Assembly: GCF_041435015.1 (NCBI RefSeq)
Contig: NZ_CP107990.1
Coordinates: 1-64,000, forward strand
DNA length: 64,000 nt
Source of the DNA: Streptomyces canus
GTDB taxonomy: Bacteria; Actinomycetota; Actinomycetes; Streptomycetales; Streptomycetaceae
Reading direction: 5' to 3'
Part shown: in pieces, positions 17,613-26,826 of the stretch
How positions within the stretch are numbered: position 1 is the first letter of the stretch
How the letters are laid out: each line of letters starts with the position of its first letter
Program-made: the position numbers and the translations under genes
Notes under the pieces: generated by a model
What the model was told of the DNA's origin: nothing
The model's database searches: none
What the model saw: only the letters and a program-made list of their open reading frames with translations

Positions 17613-19435
17613 GCGACTCCTCCTGTGGTCCGGCCCGGCGTGGGCTGAGCGCCGGGCTGCTGGGTGTGCGTCGGCGGGGTCGCCGGTGCGGTGGGCTGTG
17701 GTCGGGGGCCGTGGGCGACGGCGCGGTCCCGGACGCCGTCGGTGAGCTTGGCGGCCATTTTGGCGGCGGCGGCCTCGAACGTGGCGCGGGTCTGGTCCAT
17801 CGCGGCGACGTCGGTCGCCTGCTCGGGGACGCGGCCGGCCTTCCGGTCCGTACGGGTCGGCCGCAGAGGAGACCTTGGGGCAGCGGGCGCGGCGACAGTG
17901 TGCGGCCGGGAGCGGGAGCCCAGGCGGTCAGCGCGGCGCACCGCGTGGACCCGGGCCCTCAGGGCTCCGGCGGCGAGGCGGGCCCGCTCGTACGGCGGGG
18001 CGGTCCGTTTGCGGGTCAGCGGGCGCAGCACGGCTTGGTCCTCGGTGTCGCGCGGGTACAGGGCGCGCAGGTCAGCGGTCATCATCCGACCCCGGCCGAC
18101 GGGGCGGGTGTAGTCGTCGACGACCGCCTGCACGATCTGTTCGTCCAGGCCGGGCTGGTGGGGCCGGCCGCGCAGGACGTAGGCAAGGTGGCGACGGGCT
18201 TCGGCGAGCAGGTGATGGCGCTTGAACGCGCCGCGCATCACGTACACCACGGCGACGACGTCGACGGCGGCCAGCGCTATGTCGATCACCGGCCGCACCT
18301 GCGCCCACACAGCCGCGGCCGCCGCCCGCGCCCGCTCCGCGAGGCGGTCGACGACGTCGGCGCCGTAGGCCCGGACCGCTGAGTCGCGCCATCGCTCGCG
18401 CAGCTCGGTCAGCGACAGCAACTCCTTGTGCTTGGGCGGGCGCGTCTGGTCGGCGGCCTGGCAGCCCAGCGCGTAGCCGGCCCGCTCCCCCGGCGGGTGC
18501 CCCTGCCGTTCCTCGTACTTGGCCGTGAGGACGGGCAGCGCTTCCTCGATCTGCTGACGGCGGGTCGACTGCCAGCCGATGAGCCGCTGGTCGATGCCCG
18601 CGATCTCCATGACGGGCCTGCGGCCGGGCGTCACCTCGCGCGGCTCCCACGCCCACCCGAGCCGGGCGGACACCTCTTCCATGAAGTAGAGGGTGTAGAG
18701 GGTGTCGGCCGCGACGATGTGGGCCATCAGTGAGTCCGCCGACAGGTTGCCCCACGTCCCCTTGTCTTCCGGCCGGCGAGCGCGGATCGACACCTCCGCA
18801 TGATCGTGGAGAAGGGGCTTCGACTCGGCAGCTCTGGACTCGTAATGCCGGAAGATCGCGACGATCAGTCCGTCCCTGACCCGGGCGCGGTGCTTGCCGC
18901 CGCTCCCCCAGCGGATCTCCGCGACCGCATCCTCTATCCAGGCCAGCGTCTTGTCCCGGGCGATGTCCTGGCACAGCTCCAGCACCAGGCGGGTTTCGTA
19001 GTCACCCAGTGCCCACGCGATGTGTGCCGTCGGCGGGGGCCGGAACGTCAGGTCGAAGCCCAGCCAGGGTGTGCGCTCCTTGGCCTTGTCGGTCTTGGGC
19101 GAGCGGTTGTGCTCGATGGGCCTGCCCAGCACGGTCGCCCGCCGGGCCTGCGCCGGGCTCTTGCCCTCCGCCAGGAGCTCGCGCTCAATCTGGTCGGCGT
19201 CCGGGTGCCGGCCCTCCCCCAGGAGCAGTTCGGCCTGCCGCTCAGTCACCACGTCCCCGGCCTTGAGGCCGACCGCGGCCAGGCCCCGGCCCTTCCAGAC
19301 CCCGGGCGGGACACCGGCTTCGTCCTGGGCGCCGCGCAGCGGCATGCCCGCAGGGCGGTGGCCGTCGCCGACCATCACGCCCCTGAAGAGATAGCGCCAC
19401 CCGTTCCCCGGGCGGACACCCGACATGCTGATCAT
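17609..19435 (-). CDS. MobF (TrwC/TraA-like) conjugative relaxase without helicase domain
   Basis: 608 residues. The relaxase core is recognisable: N-terminal tyrosine in GNGWRYLFRGV (residues 11-21), GFDLTFRPPPTAHIAWALGD, then LLHDHAEVSI with the metal-binding histidine pair, and the EIAGID segment. MobF proteins nick at oriT and pilot single-stranded plasmid DNA to the recipient. The usual RecD-like helicase half is missing; the C-terminus is instead a proline-rich tail. An overlapping small basic gene follows. T4SS genes at 60-64 kb supply the matching transfer apparatus. Confidence 0.8.
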   Translation of the reverse strand: MISMSGVRPGNGWRYLFRGVMVGDGHRPAGMPLRGAQDEAGVPPGVWKGRGLAAVGLKAGDVVTERQAELLLGEGRHPDADQIERELLAEGKSPAQARRATVLGRPIEHNRSPKTDKAKERTPWLGFDLTFRPPPTAHIAWALGDYETRLVLELCQDIARDKTLAWIEDAVAEIRWGSGGKHRARVRDGLIVAIFRHYESRAAESKPLLHDHAEVSIRARRPEDKGTWGNLSADSLMAHIVAADTLYTLYFMEEVSARLGWAWEPREVTPGRRPVMEIAGIDQRLIGWQSTRRQQIEEALPVLTAKYEERQGHPPGERAGYALGCQAADQTRPPKHKELLSLTELRERWRDSAVRAYGADVVDRLAERARAAAAAVWAQVRPVIDIALAAVDVVAVVYVMRGAFKRHHLLAEARRHLAYVLRGRPHQPGLDEQIVQAVVDDYTRPVGRGRMMTADLRALYPRDTEDQAVLRPLTRKRTAPPYERARLAAGALRARVHAVRRADRLGSRSRPHTVAAPAAPRSPLRPTRTDRKAGRVPEQATDVAAMDQTRATFEAAAAKMAAKLTDGVRDRAVAHGPRPQPTAPATPPTHTQQPGAQPTPGRTTGGVA

Positions 19436-19594
19436 CGCCCCAGGAAACCCCGGCTTTGACCTGCAAAAAAGCGTGATCCGGGGTCCTTCCCGCCGGGCGG
19501 GAGGCCATCACGAAGTCTTTACCGGAACGCCCGTCAGGCGGGCCGCCCGGTCAGCGTGAGACGGTAAGCCACCGACGGGTGCACAGTCCGCCGC

Positions 19595-19960
19595 ATGAAC
19601 AACGAACCGCTCTACGAAGAGCTCTGCCCGTTGTGCTCGCGGCCGCTCTGACCGGAGTTCCCGTCGCAGCCGCCCCTCCGGCCAGCAGGACGGTCCGGCC
19701 CGCGTCTGGTTCAGGGGGCTACCGCTGCGACGGCTGCGAGGCCACCCGACCCCAGCAGTGGGCGGGGGTGATGCGCGCCCGATACGAGAGCTGACCGGGC
19801 CGTGCGAATGCTGCGCCCGCTCCTACATCCGCCACAGCCTGACCTGCCGGGACGTCCAGTGGTTCGTACGACGGATCGAGTTCACGTCTTCTGCCGTCAT
19901 GCTCTCTGGACGGTGTTGGCGGCGTCCGACCGGGGTGAGGTGCGCTCCCTGTCACATGGG
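19595..19960 (+). pseudogene. Decayed small cysteine-rich protein region
   Basis: An ATG at 19595 gives only 18 residues with CPLCSRPL before TGA. Further cysteine pairs appear in other frames: YRCDGCEATRPQQWAGVMR (to 19794) and PCECCARSYIRHSLTCRDVQW (near 19800-19865). They may be two small zinc-ribbon genes or one gene broken by shifts. None has a convincing full reading frame. Confidence 0.35.
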
Positions 19961-20700
19961 CCGCGGCGGGTGGGGGCCGTGCGGCTGCGGAGCGGGTCTG
20001 CTGTGGTGAGCAGTGCATTGATGCGGTGGGCGAATCCGGGACCGGGCAGGGGTAGTTCGGTATCGGGCTCGCTGAGGTAGCCGGCGGTTACCGCGCCGGG
20101 GATGTAGGCCATGAGGTTGGTGACCGCGGTGGACTGGGAGCGGACGGTCTGCTTGGACAGGTGGCGCAGGATTCTCAGGATGGTCGTGGTGGAGGTGCTG
20201 TTGATGCCGTGGTTGGCCGGGTGCCAGTCCCGGGTGCCGCGGGCGTCGGGTTCTTCGTCGGGGGTGGTGCTCTCGGGTGAGGGCTGGACGTCGTCTGTCT
20301 GGCGGTGCCACCAGTCGGCGGTGTCTTCCTCGCCCAGGGACAGGTGATGCAGGTAGAGGCAGTAGGCGGCGGCGGCCTGCCCGGCGCCGGCGGCGTACTG
20401 CCACCAGAAGCGTGCGCCTTCGTCGGTGTCGGTGAGCTGCAGGACGCAGGCGAGAACGAGGGCGCTGCGGGGTTCGGGGACCTGGTCGGTGACGAAGTCG
20501 GCGATCTGCATGGGTGGGGTGTGGGTGACGAGGGTTTCGCACAGGGTGCGCAGGTCCTCGGCCGCGCCGTTGGGTGTGCTGGTCTGTGCGGGGTCGCCGG
20601 GCGGGGGTGTGCTCGTGGCGGGCGGGGGGATGATGTCGCGGGGCATGGTGCGCTCACGGACCAGGAGGGCTCTGGAGAGGAGTTCTTCGATGCGGGTCAC
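19897..20700 (-). CDS. Hypothetical partner of the sigma-like regulator
   Basis: 267 residues, GTG start overlapping the upstream stop as GTGA. The protein is helical, with a tetratricopeptide-like middle (ARFWWQYAAGAGQAAAAYCL, then LHHLSLGEEDTADWWHRQ). This architecture commonly follows an HTH/sigma-like gene in Streptomyces and may act as its sensor or antagonist; that is an inference from the fixed gene order. Confidence 0.65.
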   Translation of the reverse strand: MTRIEELLSRALLVRERTMPRDIIPPPATSTPPPGDPAQTSTPNGAAEDLRTLCETLVTHTPPMQIADFVTDQVPEPRSALVLACVLQLTDTDEGARFWWQYAAGAGQAAAAYCLYLHHLSLGEEDTADWWHRQTDDVQPSPESTTPDEEPDARGTRDWHPANHGINSTSTTTILRILRHLSKQTVRSQSTAVTNLMAYIPGAVTAGYLSEPDTELPLPGPGFAHRINALLTTADPLRSRTAPTRRGPCDRERTSPRSDAANTVQRA

Positions 20701-21602
20701 GGGGTGTTCCCTTCGGACGGCGGCGGGCAGATGACGCTTTCCAGGAAGCGGGTGGCGTGGCGCTCGTTGGAGCGGACGGCGGCCAGCGAGGCACCGAGGA
20801 GGGCGGAGACGCGCTCCGGGGAGAAGCCGCACAGGCGGCGCAGCACCATGACGTCGAGTTGGTGGGCGGGCAGGCGGCTCACGGCCGTGAAGAGTTCCAG
20901 GCTCTCGGTGAGCTGGTTCATGCAGTCGGCCGGGTTGGTGAGGGACTGCAGGGCGACCGTGTCGAAGGCGGCCCGGCTCAGCTCGGGCCGGCCGTCCAGG
21001 TGGGGGGTTCGGGTCATGACGGTGGCGCGCAGGACGTTCCAGGCGAAGCGGCGGGTGTCGTGGCTGGCGAGGGCGTCGTTCCAGGACAGCCAGAGGATGT
21101 CGAAGGTGTCGGACACGGCGGTGTCGCGCTGGTCGTCGTCGAGGAAGACCTGGGCGTAGAGGAGGTAGTCGCCCTCCACCATTTCGCGGAAGGCTTGGTG
21201 GTCCAAGGGGGCAGGGGTGTCGTCGGTGGTCGTCAGGGTGGTGCCCTGGGTGCAGCGTTCGACCCACTCGCTGCTCTTGTGGGCTTCGAAGGCGGCCTGG
21301 CGCCACAGCCGGTACAGGGGCCAGCTGGGCATGTCCAGTTCGACGGCCAGCAGCAGGACAATTTCCCAGCGCGGGTAGAGGCCGACGCCGCGCAGCAGTT
21401 CGGAGATCTTGGACTTGGCGAAGGTGACCCGGGTGCTGAGCTCGCTGAGGGTCAGCCCGCTGGCGAGGTAGGCGCATCGCACTGGCTCCAGCCAGGAGCG
21501 GTGCGCGCTGCCGACGGTGGCCGCGATCGGTCCGAGCTTGCGGCCGCGGCGTGCGGCGCCGGATCTGTCTGGGGGCGACGGTGGCTCCGGAGGTGTCGTC
21601 AC
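20697..21602 (-). CDS. HTH regulator with sigma-70 region 4-like C-terminus
   Basis: 301 residues from GTG. An XRE-like helix-turn-helix is near residues 45-75 (LSELSTRVTFAKSKISELL). The C-terminal part has LPAHQLDVMVLRRLCGFSPE followed by VSALLGASLAAVRSNERHA, similar to sigma region 4 of ECF-type factors. It is the middle gene of three translationally coupled genes. It probably controls transcription, perhaps as a sigma-like activator. Confidence 0.7.
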   Translation of the reverse strand: MTTPPEPPSPPDRSGAARRGRKLGPIAATVGSAHRSWLEPVRCAYLASGLTLSELSTRVTFAKSKISELLRGVGLYPRWEIVLLLAVELDMPSWPLYRLWRQAAFEAHKSSEWVERCTQGTTLTTTDDTPAPLDHQAFREMVEGDYLLYAQVFLDDDQRDTAVSDTFDILWLSWNDALASHDTRRFAWNVLRATVMTRTPHLDGRPELSRAAFDTVALQSLTNPADCMNQLTESLELFTAVSRLPAHQLDVMVLRRLCGFSPERVSALLGASLAAVRSNERHATRFLESVICPPPSEGNTP

Positions 21603-21817
21603 GGGGCGTCGTCCTCCTTGTCCGCGATCGCGTCCAGGCCGGGACGGTCGCCGGGCGCGGGGTGAGGGCGGACGATGTGGACGATCTGCTGCACGGTCAG
21701 GGCAAGGGCCGGGGCGAGCGCGGCAACAGCGGCCGTCTGGCCGGTGGCCACCATCACCCCGCTCCAGGCGAACACCGTCGCCGTGACCGAGATGACCACT
21801 ATCGGTCGGGTCTTCAT
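21599..21817 (-). CDS. Small two-helix membrane protein
   Basis: 72 residues: hydrophobic helices at about 5-25 and 28-48, then a charged tail. The stop overlaps the next GTG (GTGA), making it the first gene of a three-gene operon with the sigma-like regulator. It may be the membrane component of that regulatory unit. Confidence 0.6.
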   Translation of the reverse strand: MKTRPIVVISVTATVFAWSGVMVATGQTAAVAALAPALALTVQQIVHIVRPHPAPGDRPGLDAIADKEDDAP

Positions 21818-21857
21818 GACTACCGCCTGTCTCTTCGGGAGGTCGGCCTACTTAAGA

Positions 21858-21885
21858 CCGGTGGCCCATCCGGAAGGGCCACCGG
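21858..21885. other. 10-bp stem-loop upstream of the operon
   Basis: Arms CCGGTGGCCC (21858-21867) and GGGCCACCGG (21876-21885). It lies about 40 bases upstream of the operon start, so it could be an operator or a terminator for transcription from the left. Confidence 0.4.
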
Positions 21886-22167
21886 ATCCCCGGAGCAGGC
21901 GGGTGCCAGCCGCTTGCCGGGGAGGGCAACCAGCATGGCCAGAGCGGCAGTTACTACGCCACGTGATCAAGGAATCACGGAACAATGACGATCACCGAGT
22001 GGCGAGCGGCCCGGGAAGCAAGTCGGCGCGCTGAAGGGTGGAAGTTCCCGGTTCTCCTTGCAATTGCACGCCGAAAACGGGTCAATGGAACATGACGCCG
22101 TTGGGTGTCGGCCTTCCATCCGGAAGGGCCCGCCCCTGTGCCGAAAAATTGGGGGACGCGGGCATCA

Positions 22168-22208
22168 CCGCTCTCGCCTGGCCGGAGTTGGAGGCCAGGC
22201 GAGAGCGG
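22168..22208. terminator. 16-bp perfect stem-loop
   Basis: Arms 22168-22183 (CCGCTCTCGCCTGGCC) and 22193-22208 pair without mismatch around nine bases. It is placed to stop transcription from the nuclease-like gene at 22410-23720. The rest of 21886-22409 shows no gene. Confidence 0.7.
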
Positions 22209-22409
22209 GAACCGTCCCTGCGGGACACGATGACCGTAAAGCACGGCACTGACATCCCGAAGAGCCTCGCCCCGGTACCAGCCCCGGTGTTCGTCCAGAG
22301 GTTGAGGCCGCGCGTTACGCCGGACTGCTCACACTGCACCTGAGACCGGGCTCGGCAGCGGCACCCCGCCAGCCACCGTATGAACCCGACGGTGTTCCTT
22401 CCCCTCCCG

Positions 22410-23720
22410 CTACGGGCGGTGCGCTTCACAACGCCAACCGGCCGCGTAAAGACGGGCTGGCTGCCCGCACCTCGGCGTGCCGGTCTCGCACACGCCTGGA
22501 CGGGGACGTGGGATATCCGGAGCTTTGATGCGTACGACGGCGCGGGATTCGCGGACGCTGGAAGGACCAGGAGTCGAAGGAGCGGTCCGGACTGGTGCCG
22601 GGTTGTCAACGGTCATCGTCAGCTCGACGCTGTAGGCGCCGCGGCGCTCCAGAGGCGTACCGGGGAACCAAGTGTCCTCGCCGAACTTGCACGTCGGGTC
22701 CGCGTCGTTACCCGAGAATCGAATCTCCTCTTCAGGAACCTGCCCTGCCTCGAGATCAGTGGTCTCCGCGCTCCGGTAGTCATGCCACCTGGTCCGATCA
22801 TCTGCGGAAACCCACATGTAAGCGCCGACACGCCGATCTTTGCGGGAGGGTGCGAATAGCGGTGCCACGCTGCCGGTGGCCGCGCCTATGAGCGTCTGGC
22901 CGACCGTGACGCCTCGCGTGTTGCCCTCATGGCCGGTCCACCCGGTGCCTTCATCGTCCAGGCGGCGAGGAGTGTCCCACTGAAGGTGTACCTTCCCGCA
23001 GCCTGTCTTCACTCGGCTGTCCGGGCAGGGACGCTCAGCACTCGCGGTGCATCGCCACTCGACGAGGACACGGAAGCCACCCACGAGTGCAAGGTCGGCC
23101 GCGCTGCTGATCTCTCGCCAGGTCACCTGCCGCGTCAGCATCCAGTTGGCCCGGTCGATCAGGTGGAACCTGTCGTCGTGGGTAATCCAGTTGGCGGCCA
23201 ACCCGGCGTCGGTGTGGGCCTTCGACCGGCGGAGCACGGTGCCCGCGCTGGCGTTGTAGTACTGCGCTTCGCATCCCAAGCTCACACCACCGGCACCGAC
23301 GATCGTCACGTCAGGTCTGGACGTCCGAGTCTTGGTCGTCTTCTCCACGTGGACCTCGAGGCCGGCCGCCTGCGCGGTGCGGGCCAGGAAGTCCTTCATG
23401 GCCTTGTGCCTATCGCTCTCCTCCGGCGTCATCTCGTGCACGGTGGGGAGGTGAGCGGCGCGCAGCCGCAGGGCCCCGTCAGGGCCGCGATGCTTCCGCA
23501 CATACATGTGCGGGCTCTTGACTCCGCTCACTTCGGCTTTGCACTGACGGCCCTGGCTGCTCTCCACGCAGACGAGAAGTTCCCGGTCCCGCTCGGCCAC
23601 GGGTTGGAGCAGGCTCTCGATCAGTTCCCCCGCGCTCAGTCCAGTGCCACCCAGGCCGAGGTCTTCCTTGTCGAGTTCGAGAATCCGCCGGAGGCCGGAA
23701 TGCCATACACCGTTCGCCAC
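22410..23720 (-). CDS. CoiA-like nuclease-domain protein
   Basis: 436 residues from GTG behind GGTGGGGGAC. Residues about 105-165 contain ESDRHKAMKDFLARTAQAAG, then TSRPDVTIVG and GCEAQYYN, the D...E-x-Q pattern of the PD-(D/E)xK nuclease fold of CoiA-like competence proteins. Cysteine pairs occur near residues 220-240 and near the C-terminus (ETGTPRCGQPARLYAAGWRC). CoiA relatives act on incoming single-stranded DNA in competent bacteria; in Streptomyces their role is unknown. It stands alone. Confidence 0.65.
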   Translation of the reverse strand: MANGVWHSGLRRILELDKEDLGLGGTGLSAGELIESLLQPVAERDRELLVCVESSQGRQCKAEVSGVKSPHMYVRKHRGPDGALRLRAAHLPTVHEMTPEESDRHKAMKDFLARTAQAAGLEVHVEKTTKTRTSRPDVTIVGAGGVSLGCEAQYYNASAGTVLRRSKAHTDAGLAANWITHDDRFHLIDRANWMLTRQVTWREISSAADLALVGGFRVLVEWRCTASAERPCPDSRVKTGCGKVHLQWDTPRRLDDEGTGWTGHEGNTRGVTVGQTLIGAATGSVAPLFAPSRKDRRVGAYMWVSADDRTRWHDYRSAETTDLEAGQVPEEEIRFSGNDADPTCKFGEDTWFPGTPLERRGAYSVELTMTVDNPAPVRTAPSTPGPSSVRESRAVVRIKAPDIPRPRPGVCETGTPRCGQPARLYAAGWRCEAHRP

Positions 23721-23774
23721 AGATGTCCCCCACCCGGTAGCAATGCGCCGCAGACGTCTTTCTCAAGGTACGAC

Positions 23775-24008
23775 TCACCGCTGACAGCGGGGATAGGAGA
23801 CGACTCTGCAGGCGGTCATCCGGCCCTTCCTGCGCCCGAACTCAGGGGCAGCAGTGCCCGCGTTGGCGGCCTGCCAGTCCGTCAGCCCCGCTGGATCACT
23901 GCACCCGGGACAAGGAGCTGGCGCGGTTTCGGCAAGCTCTTCACCCGCGGCCACATTCTTCGACCCAACTCCCCAGAGAAACTGGGTATTTGGGCAAGGC
24001 TTGTCCAT
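23775..24008 (-). CDS. Possible small zinc-binding protein
   Basis: 77 residues from ATG 24008. It contains CPNTQFLWGVGSKNV, then CPGCSDPAGLTDWQAAN, a plausible zinc ribbon, and a basic tail. There is no clear ribosome site and the upstream frame stays open. The neighbouring stretch 24009-24138 holds the promoter region of the secreted-protein gene. Confidence 0.4.
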   Translation of the reverse strand: MDKPCPNTQFLWGVGSKNVAAGEELAETAPAPCPGCSDPAGLTDWQAANAGTAAPEFGRRKGRMTACRVVSYPRCQR

Positions 24009-24138
24009 GCTCGGGTAAGGGAAGGGGTCGGTAACCGGAAGTTCATCGTTCAGGTCTACCCGCATAGAGCGGGACGGTGGTGTCATTCCGTCAGCCGCCC
24101 GGAAATTCGCCTCCGGGCCGAAAGCGGGAGACCCCCCA

Positions 24139-24663
24139 ATGCGACCTCTGCGCCGCGTCACCGCCACCACCACCGCTCTCGGCATGGCCGCCGCGGGCCT
24201 CATCCTCGCCGCGACCGGTACGGCCCACGCCTCCGCCTGTTCCCAGGCCTACCTGCCGCTGCCCGACTCCTCCTGCACGCCCGGCGCGTACAACCCCGAC
24301 GTCACCCAGTCGACCATCAACAGCACCATCTGCGTGTCCGGCTGGACCGGCACCGTCCGGCCCCCCACCTCCTACACCAACCCCCTCAAGGCGCAGGGCA
24401 TCATCGACTACGGGTACTCCGACACCAGCATGGCGGACTACGAGGAGGACCACCTCGTGCCGCTGGAGCTCGGCGGTGCGCCCCGCGACCCCGGCAACCT
24501 GTGGCCCGAGCCGCACTACGGCACGAAGACCGCCTCCACCAAGGACGGCACCGAGACCAAGCTGAAGAACGCCGTCTGCAACGGCACCATCACCCTCTCC
24601 GCCGCCCGCAGCGCCATCAAGAACAACTGGACCACCGCGCTCCAGGTCACCGGCATCGGCTGA
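24139..24663 (+). CDS. Secreted HNH-like protein
   Basis: 174 residues with a Sec signal peptide cleaved near AHASA (about residue 32). The mature domain contains YEEDHLVPLELGG and PGNLWPEP, the D-H and N...W-P-E pattern of secreted HNH-type endonucleases widespread in Streptomyces. Cysteines at the start of the mature part and near the C-terminus may form disulphides. Nuclease activity is inferred from the motif. A strong terminator follows. Confidence 0.7.
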   Translation: MRPLRRVTATTTALGMAAAGLILAATGTAHASACSQAYLPLPDSSCTPGAYNPDVTQSTINSTICVSGWTGTVRPPTSYTNPLKAQGIIDYGYSDTSMADYEEDHLVPLELGGAPRDPGNLWPEPHYGTKTASTKDGTETKLKNAVCNGTITLSAARSAIKNNWTTALQVTGIG

Positions 24664-24728
24664 CCTGCAGCGAGGTCGCAGCCCCGGCCGGTGATCGACC
24701 ACACTCGAGTACGGCTTTGAATGACGGA

Positions 24729-24757
24729 GGCCCCGGCCGGGCGAGCCGGCCGGGGCC
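24729..24757. terminator. 12-bp perfect stem-loop
   Basis: Arms GGCCCCGGCCGG and CCGGCCGGGGCC around a five-base loop, between two converging secreted-protein genes. Confidence 0.8.
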
Positions 24758-24809
24758 ATGCCCCGTCACACCGCGGCATCATCTCGTGCCGCAGGGACGG
24801 GAAGCGGGG

Positions 24810-25298
24810 TCAGTGGTGGTGGCCGCCGTCGCGGTGGTGGCGCCCGCCCCAGGACGCGTCGTCGATGAAGCGGTCGTGGTCGTTGCGCAGGGTGGCGGTG
24901 TCGGAGTTGTTGTCCCACACGTAGTTGCGGCGGTCCATGTAAAGGTCGCTGCCGGTGTCGCGGCCCTCGCCGGTGTGGATACGGACGGTGGCGCGGCCCT
25001 CGAGTCGGTAGTGGTCGAAGGTGTAGGTATGGCCGTCCTCGTCCGTCAGGGTCCACTCGTCGAGGTTGACCGTGCGGCGCGTGGTGTTGGTGAGTTCCAC
25101 CCACTCCTTGTTCAGTGAGCGTCGCGAGCGGTCGTCACGGCCGGGTGAGTCGTACTGGACCGAGCTGATCTCCACCTTCGGCCGGTCGGGCCGGGCGTGG
25201 TCGGCAGCCGACGCCGGCAGCGTCACCGCCCCGACGATCGCGGCGGCCGCGAGAGCGGCGGCGGACAGACGACGGGCGGTCACCGTGGAAGAAGACAC
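24810..25298 (-). CDS. Secreted lamin-tail domain protein
   Basis: 162 residues if started at GTG 25298 behind GGGGG. A signal peptide ends near PASAADH. The mature part has NKEWVELTNTTRRTVNLDEW, then DEDGHTYTF and the strand pattern of the lamin-tail fold, and ends in a His-rich tail (GGRHHRDGGHHH). Lamin-tail domains occur on exported nucleases and adhesins; here the domain stands alone, so its role is unclear. Confidence 0.75.
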   Translation of the reverse strand: MSSSTVTARRLSAAALAAAAIVGAVTLPASAADHARPDRPKVEISSVQYDSPGRDDRSRRSLNKEWVELTNTTRRTVNLDEWTLTDEDGHTYTFDHYRLEGRATVRIHTGEGRDTGSDLYMDRRNYVWDNNSDTATLRNDHDRFIDDASWGGRHHRDGGHHH

Positions 25299-25822
25299 AA
25301 GGCCCCCAGGTTGTACGGGCACCCGCCTCGTTCCCGGCCCCTGATAGCGGGGTGGAGGGAACGGGCTGGTGCGGTGTGCGGGTGGCGGCCGGTCGGCCGC
25401 ACAGCCACACCATGGCCGTGCTGTGCAGGTCGTGAACGCGATACGGGTGCTCCGTTACTGTTCGCCCGCTTTGCCGTTACTCTCGACTGTAACGTCCATT
25501 CATACGGCGTATGCACACAGTTGACGCCCCGCCATGCAGACACCCCTTATCGGGCTTGGCCGCCCGCCGCGACCGCCAGGACGCGCCACCCCAGCAACTG
25601 CGCGCCCCTCACCCGAAAGTGCGTAACAGCCCTTGGACTCTGCACCTGGTTCCGGTGCCTACGAGCCGCTGGTCACGCGCGGCCGGCCTGCAGTTGTGCT
25701 GTTCGGAGAAGACGATGAGCCGCCGATGACGCCATCGGCATGACATCGCCCGGCAGACGCAACCGCACGTAGCCATACGGGGCTCTCCCCCTGCACATCA
25801 CCCGCTGCTGGAGGAGACCGAC
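25299..25822. promoter_or_regulatory. Gene-free stretch with a possible promoter block
   Basis: No coding region is supported. Around 25450-25490 there are two CCGTTACT direct repeats about 24 bases apart and a nearby inverse TGTAACG, which may be a regulator site. The surrounding DNA is lower in G+C than the genes. Confidence 0.35.
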
Positions 25823-26134
25823 GTGACCATCACCTTTGAGCCCCACACGCCGCAGACCTTCGTCGACCCCTACGCCGCCGACCCGGCGCAGACCATCTGG
25901 CCTCCAGCCACCGCAGGGCAGGACACGGACTGTCTGCTGCCGCCGCCCAACCCCGCCGAGCGCCTCAGCATCCTCATCGACCCCCGCGACCAGCGCCGCC
26001 TGGCCCTGCACGCCGCACTGACCGTCGCCGGCATCCCACCCCGGCCCGAGGACCGCGACGCCATCGACCAGCTCAGCGCCCTGCCCTCCAGCATCAACAC
26101 CACCCTCCAGCGCTGGCTGCACCACACCACATGA
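25823..26134 (+). CDS. Hypothetical protein
   Basis: 103 residues from GTG behind a strong GGAGGAG. It is proline-rich at the N-terminus (FEPHTPQTFVDPYAADPAQT), then has a helical C-terminal half (RDQRRLALHAALTVAGIPP). Codon bias is strong. No family is recognised. Confidence 0.65.
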   Translation: MTITFEPHTPQTFVDPYAADPAQTIWPPATAGQDTDCLLPPPNPAERLSILIDPRDQRRLALHAALTVAGIPPRPEDRDAIDQLSALPSSINTTLQRWLHHTT

Positions 26135-26195
26135 AACGAATGGGAACACGCGCAAGCGCCGAGTGGGCCCCGCACATTGCCCGTGGGCCTCGGTC

Positions 26196-26789
26196 TCAAG
26201 CCTGTGGGCCACATCCGTACGCGGCTCGCAGCGCCGCGATCGCCTGCTCGTAGGTGTCGGCCTGCGTGTCGATCGTGAGCTGCACTCCCTCCCTTGTGCC
26301 GGAGCCGCGGTCGGGGCCGGGATGCCCGGCCGGCCCCAGCCCGAGATGAGCGCGCCGGAAGTCGATGGCGGCAGCCCGTACCTCCCGGGCACCATCCCAC
26401 TCCGCCCAGAACTCCTGGTCGGGCAACCGCCGGTGACGCACCAGTTCCTCGGCAACATCGGCCACCGTCTCAGGGGCCGCCATCGGCGCGCGCAGCACCG
26501 TGAGCACGGTGTAGAGCAGGACGTCATAGGGGTGCAGGTCGGTCAGGGCGTAGTACCAGCCCTGGCGTTCCTCCCAGTCCAGCCGGATCCCGCCGCGCCC
26601 GCTGGTGCGGCTGACGTCCCAGGCGAGCCTCATGTAGGTGGTCAGGCCGCGCTCAAGGCCGTGGTGGCCGACCCGTACGGTGCCCGGCGGGATGCCCCGC
26701 TTGGTGAGGGCGGCGTCGACGGCCTTCACATAGGGCCAGTGCGGCATCCCCTGGGCCTTGCCGCGCGGTCCTGGCGGGTCGAGCAGCAC
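26196..26789 (-). CDS. Hypothetical protein, possibly DUF6292 family
   Basis: 197 residues. The start is GTG 26789 because GGAGG lies just before it. It contains YVKAVDAALTKRGIPPG near the N-terminus, LDWEERQGWYYAL and then DLHPYDVLLYTVLTVLRAP, resembling a Streptomyces family of unknown function seen beside mobile-element genes. It runs in the same direction as the polymerase-like gene upstream with a 37-base gap, so it may share its transcript. Confidence 0.6.
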   Translation of the reverse strand: MLLDPPGPRGKAQGMPHWPYVKAVDAALTKRGIPPGTVRVGHHGLERGLTTYMRLAWDVSRTSGRGGIRLDWEERQGWYYALTDLHPYDVLLYTVLTVLRAPMAAPETVADVAEELVRHRRLPDQEFWAEWDGAREVRAAAIDFRRAHLGLGPAGHPGPDRGSGTREGVQLTIDTQADTYEQAIAALRAAYGCGPQA

Positions 26790-26826
26790 GGGTCTACCTC
26801 CAGCGGGAGCAGGTCGGGGGTGGGGG